A stretch of DNA of 40,628 bases from an uncultured Bacilli bacterium (lineage in GTDB: Bacteria > Bacillota_I > Bacilli_A > RF39 > UBA660), in assembly GCA_947624085.1 (NCBI GenBank), contig CANQIK010000010.1, forward strand, positions 1-40,628. Direction: 5' to 3'. Shown here piece by piece: positions 1 through 8,200 of this stretch. Positions within the stretch are counted from its first letter, which is position 1, and every line of letters begins with the position of its first letter. The notes under the pieces are model-generated. The model searched no databases. It saw only the letters and a program-made list of their open reading frames with translations, and had not been told where the DNA came from. The position numbers and the translations under genes were made by a program.

Positions 1-60
1 AATTCCCAAATTTTTGGGAACTTATTCTATAAATTATATTTCTTTCTTATTTTGGGAATT
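1..60. repeat. Inverted repeats at the left edge
   Basis: Bases 3-20 form a perfect 18-base palindrome (TTCCCAAA-TT-TTTGGGAA). A further copy of the right arm at 51-60 can pair perfectly with bases 1-10, so two mutually exclusive hairpins are possible. It lies downstream of the last pilin-like gene on the minus strand. A terminator or a longer structured RNA is possible; no clear U-run follows on either strand. The function is unknown. Confidence 0.45.
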
Positions 61-151
61 TCTAATTTAATTCAATAGAAAGTAAACAGGATTAAAGCTA
101 ATAATCTTTAACGCAATTTTCATAGCATTAATCATTATACATTTATATAGA

Positions 152-167
152 TACGTCTCACGACGTA
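152..167 (-). other. Short GC-containing hairpin downstream of the pilin-like genes
   Basis: TACGTC and GACGTA form a perfect 6-bp stem around a 4-base loop, 32 bases past the stop codon of the pilin-like gene at 199-1650. A second weaker stem (174-179 with 190-195) follows the stop more closely. Short stem, 4-base-loop hairpins downstream of the variable region are known in DGR targets (established for the Bordetella phage BPP-1 system). Here the distance from the variable patch is about 110 bases, so a link is inference; it may only be a transcript-end structure. Confidence 0.4.
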
Positions 168-198
168 AGATACTAAGACAAGCCAAGCAGTCTTATTT

Positions 199-1650
199 CT
201 AGCTTACTTTAAACGGTTTAGAATCACTACCATCAATCTCATCGCCAGCCTTTATAGTTACACTAGATTTAAGATAAAAGACTGGCCGCACACCATACGG
301 GTCACGTACTGTGCCTGAGAAGTGTGCGTCCACATCCCCAAAGCAGTCGACATTGAAAGCACGACGCGATGAATTAGTTAAAATCGTCCATTCATCTACA
401 GCATTAAATAACCAGTTATTTTCGCGATTTTTATCAGTACTATACCTATTCCATAAATTCGATGTCCAATTTTCTTTACTACTTGCATAGCCATAGTCTG
501 AAGGGTACATTAATCCTATTTTAGCTGAAACTTGTGTCTCAGCGCCAGTTTCTTTATATCTTTCTTCATCATACATCTCTTGTGGTGTTTTTTTAGAATC
601 ATAACACCACCCTGCATTCCACTTTACTGTTTCTATTTTATTTGCCCAGTTTTCTAAGTTGTTTAAAAAGCTATTACTATTTGTATTTAATGCTTGATAT
701 AATGTACTTTTTTCCCACTCATTTTTTTTGTAATCGTCCCAAGAGAACCCATCTATTTTTTCATCGGCTTTTACCCTTTTTAAGATTTTATATTTAGAAT
801 AAAATGTTAATGTATCATCAGCATATTCCATTCCTAAATCATCACGAGTGACATATTCTGATTTGATTACCTTTATTCTATTTTCTTTTGTTCCATTAGG
901 TGGTAATTGTACAGGCACATACCCTATTATGCGGTATAAATTTTTATCAGGACATGTCGTTGATGTGCCATTATTATAGTTTTCACTGCCTGGACCAAAA
1001 CATATAAAATTATTTGGGTTATTTCCTGAATAACGACATCCACCATCTCCTGCATCTTCATATTCTCCATCACCATTGACATCTATTGTTTTATCATGTT
1101 TTATAACCCCTGGGCTTGAACATACATCCAATAGCTCTTCTTCTGGCTCCGGTTCTGGCTCTGGTTCAGGGTCTGGTAGAGTTGGATCTTTTTCATAGTC
1201 TTCCTGTCCTCCACAGTTTTCTGATGCTGTCTTGCCATCTTTCCCTAGCTCAGCTTCATATACCTCTTCGCCTACATTATTAAAGACATATGTTCCATTT
1301 GATAGCCAAAACTTATAGCTATAGCTTTCTGTTTCTTCATCATACTCGATTAATACGGATCCTGTGTATCCTTCTTTTTCGCCTTTATCAAAATAATTAT
1401 TATTATTCAAATAACTTAATGAGTAGCATTTTGAACTTGAGCCTTTTACTTTACCACTATCTTCTATTTCTTCCGTTTGATAGGCAAATTTAGCTGCCTC
1501 TATCATATGAAGCCCTTCTTCACCTAAGGCTCCTTTTCTTGCTCTTGTTATAAGTGGTCCTATAGAAGTAGTGGCAATTAATACTATTACCCCTAATATT
1601 ACGATAACTGCTATTAACTCTATTAAGGTAAATCCTTTCCGATTCTTCAT
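199..1650 (-). CDS. Type IV prepilin-like protein with hypervariable C-terminal domain
   Basis: The protein has 483 residues. It opens with a class III prepilin signal: a basic leader ending KG, then FTLIE (Glu at mature position 5) and a hydrophobic helix to about residue 33. A prepilin peptidase would cut after Gly6. Residues 34-155 are a pilin-like globular part, 160-172 a Pro-Glu repeat linker, and about 205-483 a C-terminal domain shared with the next two genes. This domain ends in the core GVRPVFYLKSSV, which recalls C-type-lectin/FGE-like target domains (inference). Residues ~423-457 are the variable patch, where the coding DNA turns GC-rich. It is the last of three tandem paralogues. 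No pilus ATPase, platform or peptidase gene is present, so assembly must use genes elsewhere. The pilin call is firm; ligand binding is a guess. Confidence 0.85.
   Translation of the reverse strand: MKNRKGFTLIELIAVIVILGVIVLIATTSIGPLITRARKGALGEEGLHMIEAAKFAYQTEEIEDSGKVKGSSSKCYSLSYLNNNNYFDKGEKEGYTGSVLIEYDEETESYSYKFWLSNGTYVFNNVGEEVYEAELGKDGKTASENCGGQEDYEKDPTLPDPEPEPEPEPEEELLDVCSSPGVIKHDKTIDVNGDGEYEDAGDGGCRYSGNNPNNFICFGPGSENYNNGTSTTCPDKNLYRIIGYVPVQLPPNGTKENRIKVIKSEYVTRDDLGMEYADDTLTFYSKYKILKRVKADEKIDGFSWDDYKKNEWEKSTLYQALNTNSNSFLNNLENWANKIETVKWNAGWCYDSKKTPQEMYDEERYKETGAETQVSAKIGLMYPSDYGYASSKENWTSNLWNRYSTDKNRENNWLFNAVDEWTILTNSSRRAFNVDCFGDVDAHFSGTVRDPYGVRPVFYLKSSVTIKAGDEIDGSDSKPFKVS
279..382 (-). other. 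Putative DGR-type variable region in the first pilin-like gene
   Basis: Between the constant EWTI and GVRPVFYL segments the codons differ from the two paralogues at almost every position except scattered constant residues (AF, V, G). By hand count 51 of 90 bases at 281-370 are G or C (57%), against roughly a third in the rest of the gene. Most variable codons end in C or T, as expected if they came from AAC/AAT template codons by adenine mutagenesis. No template repeat is visible in the window. Confidence 0.55.
1128..1176 (-). repeat. Pro-Glu codon repeat linker
   Basis: A hexanucleotide-like repeat encodes alternating Pro and Glu in the first pilin-like gene; the second gene has a longer version near 2730-2775. 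It probably forms a stiff spacer holding the C-terminal domain away from the pilin shaft. The different repeat number in the two genes suggests slippage. Confidence 0.75.
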
Positions 1651-1846
1651 ATGCCACCTCTATTATGATGATAGCATAATTACTTACATTTTTCTATTTT
1701 TTCAATATAAGCATTACAATATTATTGTCACATAATTAATAATCATTTTACTCTATATGGATGAGCATCGCTTCCGTCTATACTTTCATCACCACTTAGT
1801 GTTACACTAGATTTAAGGTAAAAGACCGGGCGCACACCAAACGCGT
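1619..1846. repeat. Copy 1 of a 228-bp perfect direct repeat
   Basis: Identical to 3214-3441 with an offset of 1595 bases. It covers the first ~32 bases of the pilin-like gene at 199-1650, the whole intergenic gap, and the last ~100 bases of the upstream pilin-like gene, stopping exactly where that gene's variable patch starts. Perfect identity across a non-coding gap indicates recent tandem duplication or gene conversion. Confidence 0.9.
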
Positions 1847-3245
1847 CGTCAACGCCGCCGTTGCCCACATACCCACTGCTGTAGACAAGGAACGCATAGT
1901 CGCGTTTGCTAAAATTGCGCGAAATGGTCCATTCATCTACAGCATTATATAACCAGTTATAATGAGGGTTTGGAGATTTATTACATAGATTAATTGGGGC
2001 ATTACTACAATAAGATAAACCATAATGATCTAATATGTTTGTCCATATATGTTTACTAATTGCAAAGCCATAATCAGAGAGATACATTAATCCAATTTTA
2101 GCTGAAACCTTTTTCCTAGCTCCATATGATTCATCTCTTTCTATTTCATATATTTCTTTAGGTTTTTCTAGAGGTCTATTATGATGACCTCCAACATTCC
2201 ATTGTACTTCTTCTATTTTATCTGCCCAGTTACTTAATTTATGTAAATAACCATTTGAAGGATTATTTAACGTCATATATAATGTGCTACTTTCCCAAGT
2301 ATTTCGTAGATAAATTTTATTATTATCACTCCAATGAAACTCCTCAATATTTGCCGAATTTTTTACTCTTATTAAGCCTTTGTAATTTTTATTAAAATTT
2401 CCAATTCCATCTGCGTCTTCTTTTTCTAGCTCCTGATGGGTTATATACTCTGATTTTATAACTTTCACTCTTAATTCAGTTTGACCATTTGATAATTCCA
2501 CTGGGACATACCCTATTATGCGATACAAGTTTTTATCAGGACATGTCGTTGATGTGCCATTGTTATAGTTTTCACTACCCGGGCCAAAACATATAAAATT
2601 ATTAGGGTTATTACCTAAATACCGACATCCGCCATCGCCTGCATCGTCATATTCTCCGTCACCATCTACATATATTTTTCCATTATGCTTTATGACATCC
2701 GGACTTGAACATACATCTAATGGCTTTTCTTCAGGTTCAGGTTCAGGTTCAGGCTCAGGCTCTGGCTCGGGATATGTATAACTTGGTAACTTCTTACTTA
2801 AGCCTTCACAATCTTCAATCGCTTCTTTTCCTTCCGTTGCTAACTCTGAATCATAATCCTTTTCATTAACATTATTAAAGACATATGTTCCATTTGATAG
2901 CCAAAACTTATAGCTATAGTTTTTAGTCTCTTCATCATATTCTATTAATACGGATCCGGTATATCCTTCATCTTTCCCTTTATCATAATAATCATTTTCA
3001 TTTAGCCATTTTAATGAGTAACATATTGATTTTGATCCTTTTATATTATTTGCTTCATCTATTTCATCTAACTTATGAGCATATTTAGCTGCTTCTATCA
3101 TATGAAGTCCTTCTTCACCTAGGGCTCCTTTTCTTGCTCTTGTTATAAGTGGTCCTATAGAAGTAGTGGCAATTAGTACTATTACCTCTAATATTACGAT
3201 AACTGCTATTAATTCTATTAAGGTAAATCCTTTCCGATTCTTCAT
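1743..3245 (-). CDS. Type IV prepilin-like protein with hypervariable C-terminal domain (paralogue 2)
   Basis: The protein has 500 residues and the same plan as the gene at 199-1650: leader cleaved after Gly6, FTLIE start of the mature helix, pilin-like region, a longer Pro-Glu linker (about 158-175), then the shared domain with FICFGPGSENYNNG, IIGYVPV and KIGLMYLSDYGFA landmarks. The N-terminal ~50 residues are almost identical to the neighbour (one Gly to Glu change in the helix). The central part diverges. Residues ~441-474 are the GC-rich variable patch. The gap to the next gene is 92 bases and is duplicated upstream of this gene as well. It is probably co-transcribed from the promoter at 4697-4725. 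The family assignment of the C-terminal domain is by pattern only. Confidence 0.85.
   Translation of the reverse strand: MKNRKGFTLIELIAVIVILEVIVLIATTSIGPLITRARKGALGEEGLHMIEAAKYAHKLDEIDEANNIKGSKSICYSLKWLNENDYYDKGKDEGYTGSVLIEYDEETKNYSYKFWLSNGTYVFNNVNEKDYDSELATEGKEAIEDCEGLSKKLPSYTYPEPEPEPEPEPEPEEKPLDVCSSPDVIKHNGKIYVDGDGEYDDAGDGGCRYLGNNPNNFICFGPGSENYNNGTSTTCPDKNLYRIIGYVPVELSNGQTELRVKVIKSEYITHQELEKEDADGIGNFNKNYKGLIRVKNSANIEEFHWSDNNKIYLRNTWESSTLYMTLNNPSNGYLHKLSNWADKIEEVQWNVGGHHNRPLEKPKEIYEIERDESYGARKKVSAKIGLMYLSDYGFAISKHIWTNILDHYGLSYCSNAPINLCNKSPNPHYNWLYNAVDEWTISRNFSKRDYAFLVYSSGYVGNGGVDDAFGVRPVFYLKSSVTLSGDESIDGSDAHPYRVK
1823..1923 (-). other. Putative DGR-type variable region in the second pilin-like gene
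   Basis: By hand count 57 of 98 bases at 1823-1920 are G or C (58%) in a gene otherwise near one third GC. Across the patch from the constant Phe to the GVRP core, the changing codons are nearly all NNC or NNT, while Phe, Val and Gly codons between them stay constant. This is the expected result of adenine-specific mutagenesis of AAY codons in a template. The flanking DNA on the GVRPVFYL side is identical to the third gene. Confidence 0.6.
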
Positions 3246-3441
3246 ATGCCACCTCTATTATGATGATAGCATAATTACTTACATTTTTCTATTTTTTCAA
3301 TATAAGCATTACAATATTATTGTCACATAATTAATAATCATTTTACTCTATATGGATGAGCATCGCTTCCGTCTATACTTTCATCACCACTTAGTGTTAC
3401 ACTAGATTTAAGGTAAAAGACCGGGCGCACACCAAACGCGT
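3214..3441. repeat. Copy 2 of a 228-bp perfect direct repeat
   Basis: Identical to 1619-1846. It contains the start of the second pilin-like gene, the intergenic gap and the constant 3' end of the third gene, ending at the edge of that gene's variable patch. Confidence 0.9.
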
Positions 3442-4627
3442 GGCCATAAATTTCGTTGTCCCAATGCATGTATCCTGTGTTGTTGACATAGAAAGCATAT
3501 CCTTGGTAATCTGTATAACGTAGAATTGTCCATTCCAAAACGCCATTAAACAACCAGTTATTTTCGCGGTTTTGATTTTTGCCATCATAATCACCATCAT
3601 CATAATAAATAAGTTCATCTACCCAACTTTTTGGCTCGCTTGCAAAGCCATAGTCAGAAGGATACATTAATCCTATTTTAGCTGACACCTTTGTTTTGGC
3701 ACCATATAAACTATTTTTTTCTTTGTCATACATTTCTCCTGCAGTTATATTAACCATATTATAGCCCTCAACATTCCACTTCACATTTTCTATTTTGCTT
3801 TCCCAGTTGCCCAAATTATATATAAAACTGTTTTCATTATTATTTAATGCTTGATATAAAGAACTATTTTTCCATATATTGCCAGATTGTTCATTCCAGT
3901 CAAAGCCATCTATATTTTCCGCTTTTTTTATTCTTAGTAAGCTTTCATAATCTTTTTTAAAATGTAGAGTTCCATCAGCCTTGTTTTTGCCTAAATCACT
4001 TGCTGTGGCATATTCTGATTTTATTACTTTTATTAATTTTGTTGACGCACCATTAGAAAGAGTCACTGGTACATACCCTATTATCCGATATAAGTTTTTA
4101 TCTGCACAAGTCTTAGATGTGCCATTATTATAGTCTTCACTGCCTGGACCAAAACATATAAAATTATTTGGGTCATCTCCTGAATATCTATAACCATGAT
4201 CATTTGCTCCATTTTCTAATTGTGAATTATGATAAAGTAATTCTCCTTCTCCACTTTTTCCTAATAATTTTTCAAAAAATTTTTCTTGCTCTAACATTTT
4301 ATCAAAATATAGTGTACAACTAATATTTGCATTAGTTTTTAATATTACCTCATTGTTACTTGGATCCCAGTCTATAAAATATTCAGGATCGCTATCTTCA
4401 TCACAACTACTTTCGCCAATATCTAAGACGTATTCTCCTGTAGACCACTCGGTTGAATTTTCTAGAACATAATCTCCGTTTTCATCTTCATAGTAATATG
4501 ATATACCACTTCCATTTATAGTAAAATTTGATGGTTTATTTTCCTTTTTATTTGTTAATAATATTGCCAAAATTACTACTAAAACTATTATCAATAATGC
4601 ACTTATTATTCCTATTTTCTTCTTCAT
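3338..4627 (-). CDS. Membrane-anchored paralogue of the pilin-like proteins, variable C-terminus
   Basis: The protein has 429 residues. It lacks a prepilin leader and instead has a basic start and one hydrophobic segment (about residues 5-25), so it should be anchored in the membrane with the rest outside. Residues ~35-115 form an unrecognised, acidic region; from ~140 the domain shared with the two pilin-like proteins begins (FICFGPGSEDYNNG, IIGYVPV, KIGLMYPSDYGFA, GVRPVFYLKSSV). Residues ~368-403 are the variable patch. It is the first gene of the minus-strand trio, 70 bases past its -10 element. Swapping the pilin N-terminus for a simple anchor suggests the C-terminal domain is the functional part and the N-terminus only decides how it is displayed (inference). 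Confidence 0.75.
   Translation of the reverse strand: MKKKIGIISALLIIVLVVILAILLTNKKENKPSNFTINGSGISYYYEDENGDYVLENSTEWSTGEYVLDIGESSCDEDSDPEYFIDWDPSNNEVILKTNANISCTLYFDKMLEQEKFFEKLLGKSGEGELLYHNSQLENGANDHGYRYSGDDPNNFICFGPGSEDYNNGTSKTCADKNLYRIIGYVPVTLSNGASTKLIKVIKSEYATASDLGKNKADGTLHFKKDYESLLRIKKAENIDGFDWNEQSGNIWKNSSLYQALNNNENSFIYNLGNWESKIENVKWNVEGYNMVNITAGEMYDKEKNSLYGAKTKVSAKIGLMYPSDYGFASEPKSWVDELIYYDDGDYDGKNQNRENNWLFNGVLEWTILRYTDYQGYAFYVNNTGYMHWDNEIYGHAFGVRPVFYLKSSVTLSGDESIDGSDAHPYRVK
3418..3524 (-). other. Putative DGR-type variable region in the third paralogue
   Basis: This is the same position as in the other two genes, between constant EWTI and GVRPVFYL. By hand count 49 of 110 bases at 3421-3530 are G or C (45%), lower than the other two copies but above the surrounding gene. 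Eleven of fourteen compared variable codons end in C or T. It has two more codons than the second gene's patch, so the copies differ in length as well as in sequence. Confidence 0.5.
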
Positions 4628-4674
4628 CTTACCTACCTATTTTTATTTAACTAAATTGTATTCCCTATATTCCA

Positions 4675-4742
4675 TAGTTATATTTTACCTATGATTATTA
4701 TAGGCAAAATATACCTTTTAGTCAATAGGTAAATTATAACTA
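4675..4742. promoter_or_regulatory. Divergent control region: operator-like repeats between XRE gene and pilin-like operon
   Basis: Two 18-base arms, 4675-4692 (TAGTTATATTTTACCTAT) and 4725-4742 (ATAGGTAAATTATAACTA), are near-perfect inverted copies. A third half-site (ATAGGCAAAA) lies at 4700-4709. Together they give three copies of an ATAGGYAAA core across the minus-strand promoter. This fits binding by the neighbouring XRE-family protein (inference). Confidence 0.65.
4697..4725 (-). promoter_or_regulatory. Promoter of the pilin-like operon
   Basis: On the minus strand TTGACT (4725-4720), a 17-base spacer and TATAAT (4702-4697) make a near-consensus housekeeping promoter. The predicted start point is near 4690. 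Operator-like half-sites overlap the -35 edge, the -10 and the start point, which predicts repression. Confidence 0.75.
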
Positions 4743-4766
4743 GGATATTATATTTGTGGTGGTAAT

Positions 4767-4997
4767 ATGAATAGATTAAAAGAATTAAGAGAAGACAATG
4801 ATTTATATCAAAAAGATGTTGCCGAATTTTTAAAAACAGACCAATCTAATTATAGTAAATATGAATTAGAAAAAATAAATATTCCCATTGAAACATTAAA
4901 AAAGCTTGCTGATTTTTATCATACAAGCACTGATTATATATTATATCGAACTGATGAACGTAAGCCTTATAAAGAATCAATAGTTACTAAAAAATAA
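4767..4997 (+). CDS. XRE-family helix-turn-helix regulator
   Basis: This small protein of 76 residues is essentially one HTH_3 domain: RLKELREDNDLYQKDVAEFL (helices 1-2), then TDQSNYSKYELEKINIP (recognition helix and turn) and a C-terminal helical tail ending in TDYILY, as in Cro/CI-type repressors. A GGTGGT ribosome site lies 4 bases before the ATG. It is divergent from the pilin-like operon, with operator-like repeats covering the shared 139-base gap. The likely role is repression of that operon and of itself (inference). Similar proteins also occur as solo regulators and antitoxins; no toxin gene is adjacent. Confidence 0.85.
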   Translation: MNRLKELREDNDLYQKDVAEFLKTDQSNYSKYELEKINIPIETLKKLADFYHTSTDYILYRTDERKPYKESIVTKK

Positions 4998-5039
4998 GGT
5001 TATTTTATAATTTTAAATCTTATGGCAATAACACCATAT

Positions 5040-5166
5040 TTATAATCTTGCTAAAATGTTTAAAAAGTCTTCTTTAGTAATCTTTTCATCATTTAATATT
5101 GCTTTAATATGTTTTAGTTTCTTTTAAAACAAGATTGAATATCTTGGGCTCTAAATGAATTTGCAT
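5040..5166 (-). pseudogene. Possible decayed small ORF, ASCH-like start
   Basis: A good ribosome site (AAGGTG) precedes an ATG at 5166 and a 20-codon reading (MQIHLEPKIFNLVLKETKTY) that stops at 5104. The next frame continues with KAILNDEKITKEDFLNIL and stops at 5040. The joined peptide recalls the start of ASCH-domain proteins (K-T-x-E-x-R-L-N-D-E-K pattern). A one-base frameshift plus truncation would explain it. The identity is tentative. Confidence 0.3.
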
Positions 5167-5191
5167 ACCAAACACCTTTCCACATTATCAC

Positions 5192-5216
5192 AAAAAAATG
5201 TAGAAATTAATCTACA
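5192..5216 (-). terminator. Terminator of the MMPL gene
   Basis: The minus-strand stem TGTAGA/TCTACA (5216-5211 with 5204-5199) is followed by seven U residues (5198-5192). The stem overlaps the stop codon region of the MMPL gene. Confidence 0.8.
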
Positions 5217-8200
5217 CTTTTCTTTTTCTTAACGATAAGTTTATCAAATGCCGCGAGTAAACTTGGTAATATCAATATGATTAAAAGAGCTGAACATAGT
5301 GTACCTTTAGAAATTGTGATACATATTTTAGACGCAATAGCAGAAGCAAAATTACCAACAATTAATGTTACTATAATAAGAATTGAAGCTGATGTTAAAA
5401 TAGTATGAATCGATTTATTATAAGAATTAATAAGAGCTTCTTTTATATTCATTGTTTTACGATGTTCAAGATAATAAGATGTATATAAAATCGCATAGTC
5501 AATTGTTGCTCCCATTAAGATACTTTGAACTATTAAAATGGCAATAAAGTATACTTTAGATCCTTCAAAAGTTAGTATATCCATAGTTATAAATACCGCA
5601 CATTCAATTAATAATACGAGAATAAGTGGTATCAAGAAAGATTTAAATGAGATAGCTACTACAATGAAAATAAATAACATAGTAAGGGCCGTTATCAAAT
5701 TAAGTTCTCCATCAAATGATTCGCTCATTTCGTATGCCATCGGAGCATCACCTGCTAAATAAGCATCATGGCCTTTAAGATCTTTATTAGTATCTTTTAC
5801 AAAAGCCATTATTTCATCACTTTCATTTTCCAAGTTAGTAGTTAATACTATGCGGGAATAATTTTTAGCAACTAATAAATCTTTAGACGTATTAACCGTA
5901 CCAAAGGAGTCTTTTATTGTATTTTGCATATCTTCACTAATAAATGATGTAAACTTACTATCAGGTAAAATATCATTATTTAAATAAGTAATCAATTCTT
6001 CAATCGATAAGGCATAATTTTCATCATAATTATGTCTTGCTCCATACAATAAATATACCAAATCAAGCTTTGTCGAATCAATATTACCTGCTATAGGGGC
6101 TAAATTAGTAGCCATATCTTGGGCAGTGTAAGTCTTGTTATTAATACTTGAATTCATAACACTATTAATAGTCTTTAACTGACTGATACTACTTGCATTA
6201 AACATACTACTATAGCTTTGATTATTAACAACATTATTAAGTAAGAAATTAACAAATTCATATAAACTATAAGTTACCGCGTTAGAATTATAAGTCATAT
6301 CATATAAAGAATACATAAGTTTTATATTATTTTCTGCTACTCCCGTTAAAGCACTTAATTCTTTAGCACTAAACTTTTTAGCAATTTCAACAGCTTCCAT
6401 AAGAGTATTTACTAAATTTAACTCAGTTAAACTAGCTTCGTCTAAAGTACTATTTATTTCTTTCGTATTAACTATAAAACTAATAAATTCTCTTGGCGAT
6501 ATGCTACTTTCATAATTATTATTTAAATGATACAAAGTGTAAATATTTTTAGTATCGATACCCAATAAATCAGTCATCGCCTTATAATCATAAGTAATAC
6601 CCTCTTTAGACGAATTAATTATCATGCCCGCCATATTTAAAGTTTGCAAAGTATTTTCATCTAAATAGTTTTTGACAAAATCATTATCTTTGTACGCTAA
6701 CAAGAAATTAACAAAAGTTTCAATACTCATAGTTGTCTCAGTAGTATTATTAACTTTATTATAAAGACCGATAACCAAATTTACTACTGAACTATTAATA
6801 TTTAAACTTGAAGCTAATGTAGATGGATTCATTTTTTGAGATGTTATTGATAAGTCACTTAAACTTTTTATCATATTTAAACTATTAATAGTATCTTTAG
6901 TAAAACTATTTTTATATTCAGGATTTGGATAAACATAGTTCAAAACAAAATCAGCAAAGGTAGATAGTTTTAGCGTTTCCGTTGGTTCTTTTAAAGCATT
7001 ATAATATTTATATATATTTTCAGTAAGACTCGGCTCCATGCCAAATAAACTTGCCATACTTTGCGCATCAATTTTGGTATTATTAGCCTCTTTGCTTAAG
7101 TAAGGAGCCATCATTTTAAGGGAAGCTATATTAGCATCTGTAAGCATACTAGCATAACTTGGATTAGTTATAATATTATTCACTATAAAGTTATAACTTT
7201 CTCCAAGCGCCAAACTACTTTGTGTTGTTGTACTGTTATAAAGTGTAAATAAACTTTGCACACTAGCGGACGGAATACCTAAAATATTTGCTATACTACT
7301 ATAATTTCTTTTAGCATAAATTTGTCCAGGAGTTGTAAAATATGCAAGTTTATTAATATTGTTTTTTAAATTATTATCAAGGAAACTACCATACGTAGGA
7401 TCATTTACTATTTCATTTATAATAAAGTTAGTAAATTCAGAGTAACTAAGCTTTGCCTTATTATCCTTATTATAATAGTTATAGTAAAGGACCTTTATTA
7501 AATCTTCATCTAAATTAACATCTTGATTTAGAGAAGCAAATTTATTATTAAGTTCATTATATTTTAATTTTTCACTAATTGTATTGGCATAACATAAGAC
7601 ATTAGAAAATCTTTCATCTTCACTTAGCTTTTGACAATAGTTAGCAAAATACTCTTCTTCATCATTATTATATATTAATGCTATTTGATTATCTTCGGTA
7701 AAGACTTGCTTAACTTTATCATTCTCCTCGCCGGTAAATTCATATTTAAGATTACTCTTTAATAAAAAGCTACCCGCGAAAATAAGGATAAATATAATTA
7801 TAGCCCCATGGCGAATAAAGTAACTGAATTTACCTAAAGTTGTAAGAGACACCTTAAGTTTTTTCTTAGTAGTTTTCGTTATCCATTTATCAAATAATAA
7901 TATAAGAGATGGCAAAACAAAGAAGATACTAACTAAACTAAAGATTACGCCTTTAGCAAGAACAATACCTAAATCAATACCAATTGTAAAACTCATGAAT
8001 ACTAAAGCTAAAAGACCTACGATAGTTGTAACTGAACTACTTGATATTGACAAGAATGAGTGATATAAAGCTTCTTTCATCGCTTTCTTATTATCTTTTT
8101 CATGTTCTTTTTCTTGACGATATCTATTCATAAGCATTATTGAATAGTCCATTGAAAGGGCCATTTGTAAAATTGCACAGATAGAATTAGTTATATTTGA

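Noticed and set aside
1128-1176. CRISPR or minisatellite array
   Set aside because: The repeat is a short in-frame Pro-Glu codon repeat without spacers. No CRISPR array or cas gene is seen anywhere in the window.
1290-1493. Open frame on the plus strand opposite the first pilin-like gene
   Set aside because: It has no ribosome site, has low-complexity Leu/Tyr content, and lies antisense to a well-supported gene. The same applies to other antisense frames such as 5538-5762, 11621-11887, 13129-13311, 14261-14512, 17656-17892, 30327-30608 and 40270-40564.
3397-3618. Second minus-strand frame within the third paralogue
   Set aside because: It overlaps the real frame, has a Met-rich composition and no ribosome site. 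It is open because the variable patch is GC-rich.
199-4627. A complete DGR with reverse transcriptase inside the window
   Set aside because: No YxDD-type reverse transcriptase, accessory protein or adenine-rich template copy of the patch is present on either strand, so only candidate targets are claimed.
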